A stretch of DNA of 5,630 bases. It comes from Flavobacteriales bacterium UBA5869. Its GTDB lineage: Bacteria; Bacteroidota; Bacteroidia; Flavobacteriales_D; Crocinitomicaceae. Shown here piece after piece: positions 1 to 4,630 of this stretch; the first letter of the stretch is position 1; every line of letters starts with the position of its first letter. The stretch lies in NCBI GenBank assembly GCA_002432565.1, contig DJFP01000155.1, forward strand, positions 13,276-18,905, read 5' to 3'. Below the pieces are notes generated by a model that saw only the letters and a program-made list of their open reading frames with translations, did no database searches and was not told the DNA's origin. A program made the position numbers and the translations under genes.

Positions 1-1460
1 CGTGGGAATAAGAAATAGAAATCACCGCTGACAATGTCTTTTGGAGAGAAAAACAATTCAATATCTACATAAGGATTCTTCAATTGGCTTAAATTGGGTA
101 AAGACGCCTGCTGAATGTAATTCGCATAGTTAATGGAATCCAGGACTTCTTTGTTTTTAACCTGAAGTTTATCCATCGCTTCTGACAAAGCAAAATGAGA
201 TTGCTCAATCTCGGAATTTTTTGAATTGAGCAATTTGTTTGAATGCTGCTTCTGCCTGTTTGATCGGATCAATATTATAAGACCACCGCTTAAAAACAGT
301 ACCAATACGACCGCTAGGATCACGTAATTCCGGTTTTTTTCAGCTTGGTCATTTAAGCGCTGTTCACGTTCCTTTTGCAATTCTCCCTGAATTTGAAGGT
401 TCTTTATCTGCGCTTCTTTTTTTTCGGTCTCATATTTTGTTTCCAATTCCTCCAATACCCTTACCTGCTCGTGCAAGTTCATGGTATCTTTCAATGAATT
501 GTGTTTTTCCATGAATTCAAAAGCATCCTTATAAGAACCATTTTTAGCATAGGCACCTGCGAGACCCAAGTAGCTGGAAATTAGGTTTAATGAGTCGCCT
601 ATTTCCTGTTTTAATTCACATGATTTTCTGAAATAAGTAATTGCCTCCGGATAATTGGAAAGATCCTCATACGTTTGGCCGATATTGTTGTAATTGAATG
701 AGATCCATTCCTTGTTATTACTGGCCTTATTCATTTCCAGGGCTTTGAAAAAGTAGTTTAATGCTTTGTTGTATTTTTTTGTACGCCGCATCACATTTCC
801 CAGGTTATTGTAATTCCCCGCAATCAAGCGTTTGTTATTCAGGTCTTTTGCGATGCTCAGACTTTTGTTGTAATAACGAATGGCTTCAGGATATCTTTTT
901 TGTTCTTTTACCGCATTACCAAGACTAATGAAGGCATTTGCCTGTAACAAAGGATCTTTTAATTCTTTTGCAATTTTCAGGGAACTCAACAAATGGCTTT
1001 CAGCCTTTTTATACTCATCCAATTTTAAATAACTCAGTGCGATTTGACGCTGAATTGTTGCTTCAGTGAAAAAGAATCCGTTTTTCTGGGATAGTTTGAG
1101 CCCCTTATAAAACAAGACAATCGCATCATTAAATTGGCTGGAATCGGCTTTTTGTTTACCTAAAGCAAGGTATACGGAAGAACCGTATTTTAAATTCGGA
1201 GTTTGTTTGATTGGGATCAGTAGAAGGATTGAATCTCTTGCATCGGAACCAATTGAATCCAGGATACCTACTTCCCAGGCCAGCCATTCAAACTTTTTTT
1301 CTTTGTTCTTCCTGATCTCGGAATCAACAGCCTTTACAAGTCTTAAATCACAATTGCTTGATTCACAATTCTTAAATTGATCGAAAATAAAGGAGACAGA
1401 AAGTTGAGACCATAAAAAAACAGGACTCAAACATAGTACAAGTAGGAGGATACGCTTCAC
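1..1460 (-). CDS. TPR-containing membrane SpoIIE-type Ser/Thr phosphatase (C-terminus beyond window)
   Basis: Reading the minus strand from GTG at 1460 gives 486 uninterrupted codons to the window edge. Residues 1-19 (MKRILLLVLCLSPVFLWSQ) form a signal peptide, which favours this GTG start over anything further in. About six tetratricopeptide repeats follow (roughly 94-127, 134-167, 174-207, 214-247, 254-287, 294-327), with typical features such as YNNLGN and PEAIRYYNKSL. A charged coiled coil (about 330-377) leads into one membrane helix (about 379-398), then a second coiled coil (400-440). The visible end, with INYANYIQQASLP (443-455) and PKDIVSGDFYF (473-483), is the start of a SpoIIE/PP2C-like phosphatase domain; D480 matches its first metal-binding Asp. 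Inferred topology: TPR sensor in the periplasm, phosphatase in the cytoplasm. In this family such proteins usually act on anti-sigma antagonist-like partners; the target here cannot be told. It is divergent from the met operon and need not be functionally linked. The rest of the catalytic domain is outside the window. Confidence 0.88.
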   Translation of the reverse strand, partial: MKRILLLVLCLSPVFLWSQLSVSFIFDQFKNCESSNCDLRLVKAVDSEIRKNKEKKFEWLAWEVGILDSIGSDARDSILLLIPIKQTPNLKYGSSVYLALGKQKADSSQFNDAIVLFYKGLKLSQKNGFFFTEATIQRQIALSYLKLDEYKKAESHLLSSLKIAKELKDPLLQANAFISLGNAVKEQKRYPEAIRYYNKSLSIAKDLNNKRLIAGNYNNLGNVMRRTKKYNKALNYFFKALEMNKASNNKEWISFNYNNIGQTYEDLSNYPEAITYFRKSCELKQEIGDSLNLISSYLGLAGAYAKNGSYKDAFEFMEKHNSLKDTMNLHEQVRVLEELETKYETEKKEAQIKNLQIQGELQKEREQRLNDQAEKNRNYVILAVVLVLFLSGGLIILIRSNRQKQHSNKLLNSKNSEIEQSHFALSEAMDKLQVKNKEVLDSINYANYIQQASLPNLSQLKNPYVDIELFFSPKDIVSGDFYFLFP

Positions 1461-1506
1461 AAAATTAAATTTAACAAAAATTTTGAAAAAAAAACGGCAC
1501 TTATTT

Positions 1507-1540
1507 ATCAAAATCAAAAATGTTGCTCATTTATTTTGAT
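1507..1540. repeat. AT-rich imperfect inverted repeat in the divergent intergenic region
   Basis: The left arm (1507-1522) and right arm (1528-1540) pair over 13 positions: ATCAAAAT with ATTTTGAT and AAATG with CATTT. There is a 3-base bulge (1515-1517) and a 5-base loop (TTGCT). The right arm contains the TTTTG proposed as the -33 element of the + strand promoter. It could be an operator for either divergent gene or a chance product of AT-rich sequence. No long T-run suited to a terminator follows the stem on either strand. Confidence 0.4.
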
Positions 1541-1566
1541 TTGTCAAATTATTTTGAGAATCTTTG
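1534..1566 (+). promoter_or_regulatory. candidate Bacteroidota-type promoter of the met operon
   Basis: TTTTG at 1534-1538 and AATCTTTG at 1559-1566 are separated by 20 bases. This resembles the Bacteroidota housekeeping promoter (-33 TTTG, -7 TAnnTTTG) with one mismatch in the -7 box (AA for TA). Transcription would begin near 1572, about 50 bases before the riboswitch P1 helix, giving a leader of about 345 bases. The overlapping TTATTTTG at 1549-1555 region is a weaker alternative -7 box. Confidence 0.45.
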
Positions 1567-1615
1567 TGCCGTCGCTGAAGCTATTGCACAAGCGATGTGC
1601 CGTAATTCTAAGCGA
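1566..1615 (+). repeat. short repeated motifs and hairpin at the predicted 5' end of the met leader
   Basis: GTGCCGT occurs at 1566-1572 and 1597-1603, 31 bases apart, and inverted as ACGGCAC at 1494-1500. AGCGA occurs at 1591-1595 and 1611-1615, 20 bases apart; either copy can pair with TCGCT at 1572-1576. The stronger pairing is 1570-1576 with 1591-1597 (7 pairs including one G-U, 14-base loop). The spacings of about two and three helical turns would suit a DNA-binding protein, and the hairpin could instead stabilise the transcript 5' end. No known element is recognised. Confidence 0.3.
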
Positions 1616-1620
1616 GAAAT

Positions 1621-1768
1621 ACAAATAGTTTATACAGAAGAGGCGAGAGACGGACTTTTTGACCCTCTGGCAACCAACTTTAAGTCACGACTGTAAACGT
1701 CGGGATTGGAAAACCGGTGCCAACTTCCGAGTTTGATACAAAGTGTATCGGACGAATATAAAAGTTGT
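1621..1768 (+). ncRNA. SAM-I class riboswitch aptamer (S box) upstream of metX
   Basis: The conserved blocks of the S-adenosylmethionine-binding aptamer are present in order: AGAGGCGAGAGACGGAC, UGACCCUCUGGCAACC and GGUGCCAACUUCCG. Helices drawn by eye: P1 1629-1634 with 1757-1762, with a possible outer 1621-1624/1765-1768; P2a 1639-1643 with 1664-1668; P3 1669-1675 with 1716-1721, keeping the bulged A of GCAACC/GGUGC; a P3 apical stem 1688-1691 with 1699-1702; P4 1735-1739 with 1745-1749. The expected P2-loop/J3-4 pseudoknot is present as CGGA 1651-1654 with UCCG 1726-1729. The location before metX-hom-metZ fits the known role of the class: high SAM lowers expression of methionine synthesis genes. 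A weak terminator-like hairpin lies downstream, so control could be by termination, translation, or both. Confidence 0.9.
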
Positions 1769-1771
1769 GTT

Positions 1772-1873
1772 ATGAAAAGAGCAAAAATTTACAGTCCTTA
1801 TTCTCATCCGAACCTTCGGATAAATTCTCTTTATTTTTCTTTCGATCAAATGTGTTGTTGTTGCTGTCGTTAA
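1772..1873 (+). CDS. poly-cysteine leader peptide ORF (33 codons, ending MCCCCCR-stop)
   Basis: An ATG at 1772 opens a 33-codon frame ending in TAA at 1871-1873. An internal in-frame ATG at 1850 would give only seven residues, MCCCCCR. The five Cys codons are TGT, TGT, TGT, TGC, TGT (1853-1867). Five adjacent Cys codons just before a stop, 42 bases upstream of a sulfur amino acid operon, are characteristic of attenuation leader peptides, in which shortage of the charged tRNA stalls the ribosome. Poly-Cys short ORFs acting as cysteine-responsive attenuators are known in mycobacteria; I know of no described case coupled to a SAM riboswitch in this phylum, but could not search. The rest of the 33 residues has no recognisable features, so the 7-codon version may be the real unit. 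The longer version would be translated through the 1806-1821 hairpin and begins just after the aptamer, whereas the short one starts after that hairpin. No Shine-Dalgarno is seen before either start. Confidence 0.6.
   Translation: MKRAKIYSPYSHPNLRINSLYFSFDQMCCCCCR
1806..1845 (+). terminator. weak terminator-like hairpin, possible riboswitch expression platform
   Basis: ATCCGAA (1806-1812) and TTCGGAT (1815-1821) are perfect complements, in practice a 6-pair stem with a 4-base loop. A T-rich but interrupted tract follows (1823-1845). The 5' arm can instead pair with the 3' side of P4 and J4/1: TCGGA 1748-1752 with TCCGA 1807-1811, then GA 1754-1755 with TC 1804-1805. This is the arrangement of an antiterminator that SAM binding would prevent. 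The stem is short and the U-tract broken, so termination could be inefficient. Confidence 0.4.
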
Positions 1874-1900
1874 TTCCTCAGTCAATTCTATTTTTTACTT

Positions 1901-1925
1901 ACAACATATTTCTTCATGTCAACAA
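1901..1925 (+). promoter_or_regulatory. metX: metX translation initiation region with two CAACA motifs
   Basis: No Shine-Dalgarno precedes the metX ATG at 1916. ACAACA (1901-1906) and CAACAA (1920-1925) flank it on both sides. Each is a perfect 6-base complement to parts of the Cys-codon run of the leader ORF (TGTTGT at 1853-1858 or 1856-1861; TTGTTG at 1854-1859 or 1857-1862). Pairing would enclose the start codon, and a ribosome stalled on the Cys codons would mask the run. A T-run (1891-1896) lies between, but no stable stem directly precedes it. Confidence 0.35.
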
Positions 1926-2971
1926 ATTATTCGGTTCGCGAAAGCGAAAAGGCATTACAGCCATTGCAACATATTTTTTCATTGGATTCTGAATTCCGTT
2001 TAGAGTCGGGAAGGAAACTTTCTAACCTGTCTTTGGCTTACCAAACCTGGGGGGAATTGAACGAGGATTGTTCAAACGTAATCTGGGTGTGTCATGCACT
2101 TACCGGGAATCACAGGGTGCAGGAATGGTGGGACGATTTATTCGGGGAAGGAAAGTGCTTCGATCCGGAAGAGTATTTCATTATTGCGGTAAATGTTCCG
2201 GGAAGTGCCTACGGATCAACAGGTCCTTTGAGCGAAGAACTTCCGGATGAAGAGAAATTTGATGCCTTTCCGGTATTGACTATCCGCGATATGGTAAATG
2301 GGTTGGAACTGGTCCGGAAAGAACTGGATATCGAACGCATCCATGTTTTGATCGGGGCATCTTTAGGCGGACAGCAGCTCCTGGAATGGTCTTTATTGAT
2401 CCCGGAGAAAATTGAGCACATCATTCCAATTGCAACCAATTTAAAGCATTCACCTTTCGGAATAGCTTTCAACGAAGCTCAACGTATGGCCATTCAGGCA
2501 GATCCGACCTTTTATCAGAAACAACCAAATGGAGGGGAAGCAGGTCTGAAAGCAGCCCGTGCAATTGGAATGCTGAGTTACAGAACTTATGAAGGGTATA
2601 AAATCACTCAAAGTGAAGAGAACGATGAGGCATTTGACCATTTCAAAGCAAGCTCCTATCAAAAATACCAGGGAGAAAAGCTGGCGAAACGCTTTAATGC
2701 ATTCAGTTATTGGTACCTGTCGAAAGCAATGGATTCGCACAATGTATTCAGGGGACGTGACAAAAAAATAGTGGAACGATGTCGCATGCCTGCTTTGGTG
2801 ATCGGAATTGATTCGGATTTATTATTCCCGATTTCAGAGCAGGAAGAACTAGCAGATAAACTACAAAACGCGAGACTTATCCGTTTGCAATCCGATTTTG
2901 GACACGACGGATTTTTGGTAGAAACAGAAACATTAACAAACCACATTAAACAATTTTTAAAGATTAATTAA
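1916..2971 (+). CDS. metX: homoserine O-acetyltransferase (MetX family)
   Basis: This 351-residue alpha/beta-hydrolase-fold enzyme transfers an acyl group, normally acetyl from acetyl-CoA, to the hydroxyl of homoserine, activating it for sulfhydrylation in the cytoplasm. Family blocks visible: LAYQTWGELN (40-49), HALTGN (60-65), VNVPGSAYGSTGP (92-104), the nucleophile elbow GASLGG with Ser149, IGIDSDLLFP with Asp301, and FGHDGF with His330; together these supply the Ser-Asp-His triad. The elbow is usually GPSMGG, and the family's common CNVLGG is VNVPGS here, so this is a diverged branch. Length matches MetX forms without extra C-terminal domains. ATG 1916 is chosen because the next in-frame Met is about residue 126. 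First gene of the operon, under the riboswitch and leader ORF. Acetyl versus succinyl specificity cannot be fixed from the sequence by eye; acetyl is the default. Confidence 0.92.
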   Translation: MSTNYSVRESEKALQPLQHIFSLDSEFRLESGRKLSNLSLAYQTWGELNEDCSNVIWVCHALTGNHRVQEWWDDLFGEGKCFDPEEYFIIAVNVPGSAYGSTGPLSEELPDEEKFDAFPVLTIRDMVNGLELVRKELDIERIHVLIGASLGGQQLLEWSLLIPEKIEHIIPIATNLKHSPFGIAFNEAQRMAIQADPTFYQKQPNGGEAGLKAARAIGMLSYRTYEGYKITQSEENDEAFDHFKASSYQKYQGEKLAKRFNAFSYWYLSKAMDSHNVFRGRDKKIVERCRMPALVIGIDSDLLFPISEQEELADKLQNARLIRLQSDFGHDGFLVETETLTNHIKQFLKIN

Positions 2972-2972
2972 A

Positions 2973-4220
2973 ATGAAAAAACAACTAACAATAGGATTAT
3001 TTGGTTTCGGATGTGTAGGAACCGGTTTATACGAAGTATTGAACAAAACAACGCTTCTTCAGGCATCGATCAAACACATTGTCATTAAAGATCTGAGCAA
3101 AAAACGGATTATTGATTCCGGCTATTTCAGTACGGATGCAGACCGCATTCTAAAGGATGATGAAATTAATGTAGTTGTGGAGCTAATCAACGATTACGAA
3201 GCCGCTTATGAAATTGTGACACGCGCTTTGAGAGCTGGAAAACATGTGGTTTCTGCCAATAAAAAATTGATTGCCTATTACCTGGATGAGTTGGTTTCCC
3301 TGGCGAAAGAGAACAATGTTTCTTTCCTGTATGAAGCTTCGGTAGGTGGTTCTATTCCGATTATCCGCAACCTGGAAGAATACTACAATAACGACTCCCT
3401 GTCAAATATCAACGGGATCGTGAATGGTACAACGAACTATATTCTGACAAAAACCGGTGAAGGCGAGTCTTTCGAAGAAGCACTTAAAAATGCCCAGGAC
3501 CGTGGTTTTGCAGAACTAGATCCAACTTCTGATGTGGATGGTTTCGACGCTAAATACAAATTGGTATTGCTGCTCAAACATGCTTTTGGTTTTACCGCTA
3601 AACAAGATGAGGTTTGGAATTACGGAATCCGCCAATTGAAAGACTGGGATGCAGTTTATGCACGCGAAAAAGGATTGAAAATCAAATTGCTGGCTTTCGG
3701 AACACGTATCAATAACCAGGTGATAGGTTTTGTGGCTCCGCATTTGATCCCGAATAACCACTTCGCATTCAATGTAGAAAATGAGTTCAATGCGGTAGTT
3801 GTGGAAGCTTTGTTTTCCGATAAACAGTTATTCCTTGGGAAAGGTGCGGGAAGCCATCCTACAGCAAGTGCCGTGCTTTCTGATATTTCGGCTTTGCAAT
3901 TCGATTATGCTTACGAATACAAGAAATCAAAAACCGAAGAAATCCTGAATTTCGAGAATGATTTCTCGCTAAAAGTCTACCTGAGCGCAACAACCCAGGA
4001 AAAACTGGACCAGGTTGGATTTACAGAAACATTGGAAACATATTCCGGACAATCGCACAGTTATAAGATCGGAATTGTTACGTACTCCGAAATTCAAAAA
4101 CTGGATTGGAATGATGCTTCAGATTATTTTCTGGCTGTAATTCCCGACAGTGTGACTTTGAACGATAACTCCCGGTTTTCAACTTCGGAAACCACTCAAT
4201 TAATGGAAGAATTGTCATGA
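2973..4220 (+). CDS. hom: homoserine dehydrogenase, monofunctional, with atypical C-terminus
   Basis: This 415-residue protein reduces aspartate semialdehyde to homoserine with NAD(P)H, the branch point to methionine and threonine. The N-terminal Rossmann motif is GFGCVG (11-16). The nicotinamide/substrate region follows: SANKKLIA with catalytic-type Lys97, EASVGGSIPIIR (121-132) and NGTTNYILTK (151-160). The block AELDPTSDVDGFDAKYK (180-196) carries Glu181, Asp192 and Lys196, the positions used in catalysis in the family. GKGAGSHPTASAV (289-301) completes the signature. There is no aspartokinase domain. The last 90 residues sit where many homologues have a regulatory ACT domain, but the usual DxPGVLAxI-type segment is not visible; only a FSLKVYLS strand (331-338) and YKIGIVTYSE (364-373) resemble ACT edges. 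Threonine feedback may therefore be weak or absent (inference). Starts one base after the metX stop and overlaps the next gene by ATGA. Confidence 0.94.
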   Translation: MKKQLTIGLFGFGCVGTGLYEVLNKTTLLQASIKHIVIKDLSKKRIIDSGYFSTDADRILKDDEINVVVELINDYEAAYEIVTRALRAGKHVVSANKKLIAYYLDELVSLAKENNVSFLYEASVGGSIPIIRNLEEYYNNDSLSNINGIVNGTTNYILTKTGEGESFEEALKNAQDRGFAELDPTSDVDGFDAKYKLVLLLKHAFGFTAKQDEVWNYGIRQLKDWDAVYAREKGLKIKLLAFGTRINNQVIGFVAPHLIPNNHFAFNVENEFNAVVVEALFSDKQLFLGKGAGSHPTASAVLSDISALQFDYAYEYKKSKTEEILNFENDFSLKVYLSATTQEKLDQVGFTETLETYSGQSHSYKIGIVTYSEIQKLDWNDASDYFLAVIPDSVTLNDNSRFSTSETTQLMEELS

Positions 4221-4630
4221 AATTAGCATTGAAACTAGTAGAATCTCCCTTTGTATTGGAAGCAACTAACGAGTCCGGGATTTCCATAAAAATGGACGCA
4301 ACGGAGAAAATAGGAGGTAAGAATAAAGGAATGCGCCCGATGGAAGTACTGGCAAGTTCTCTTGCCGGATGCATGTCAATTGATGTGCTGTTGATCCTGC
4401 AAAAACAACGTCAGGAAGTGACTTATTACGAAGTAACCATTGATGCTAACCGCAAAGATGCAGTTCCGGCTTCTTTTGAGGCGATCCATTTGGTATTTGT
4501 TTTCAATAAAGAAGTAGACCTGGAAAAAGCAGCAGCGGCAGTGAAACTGAGCCATGAAAAGTATTGTTCGGTTTCCGCATCCTTAAATCCCGGCATTAAC
4601 ATTCAAACAGAAGTCAGACATCAATCATGA
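4217..4630 (+). CDS. OsmC/Ohr-family protein
   Basis: This 137-residue protein has the OsmC fold signature: RPMEVLASSLAGCMSIDV (40-57) with Cys52 at the start of the central helix, and HEKYCSVSASL (113-123) with Cys117 in the second helix. The two cysteines at these positions form the reactive pair in OsmC and Ohr peroxidases, which reduce organic hydroperoxides using thiols. It is closer to the general OsmC/YhfA-like group than to Ohr as judged by eye; the sub-family is not certain. No signal peptide, so cytoplasmic. Its ATG overlaps the hom stop (ATGA, 4217-4220) and its stop overlaps the metZ start (ATGA, 4627-4630), so it is embedded between two methionine genes. A role in thiol, sulfide or persulfide handling next to the sulfhydrylase is attractive but is inference; peroxide protection of sulfur metabolism is an alternative. 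Confidence 0.88.
   Translation: MKLALKLVESPFVLEATNESGISIKMDATEKIGGKNKGMRPMEVLASSLAGCMSIDVLLILQKQRQEVTYYEVTIDANRKDAVPASFEAIHLVFVFNKEVDLEKAAAAVKLSHEKYCSVSASLNPGINIQTEVRHQS

Noticed and set aside
1460..1467. Perfect TAnnTTTG (-7 type) match on the - strand, TAATTTTG
   Set aside because: Its last base is the first base of the GTG start codon, so transcription would begin inside the signal peptide; probably AT-rich coincidence. The phosphatase promoter is not resolved.
1685..1885. 66-codon - strand frame antisense to the riboswitch
   Set aside because: Its sequence is explained by the complement of the aptamer and Cys-codon run (Thr/Thr/Ala stretches); no domain or start context supports it.
1871..1915. 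Intrinsic terminator at the T-run 1891-1896 after the poly-Cys ORF
   Set aside because: Only a 4-pair AATT/AATT stem (1872-1875 with 1884-1887) precedes it, too weak for a terminator; a translational effect on metX seems more likely.
1765..1992. 75-codon + strand frame starting at a TTG inside the leader
   Set aside because: It overlaps the riboswitch tail, the poly-Cys ORF and the metX N-terminus in other frames, begins with a rare start, and has low-complexity Phe/Leu/Ser content with no family features.
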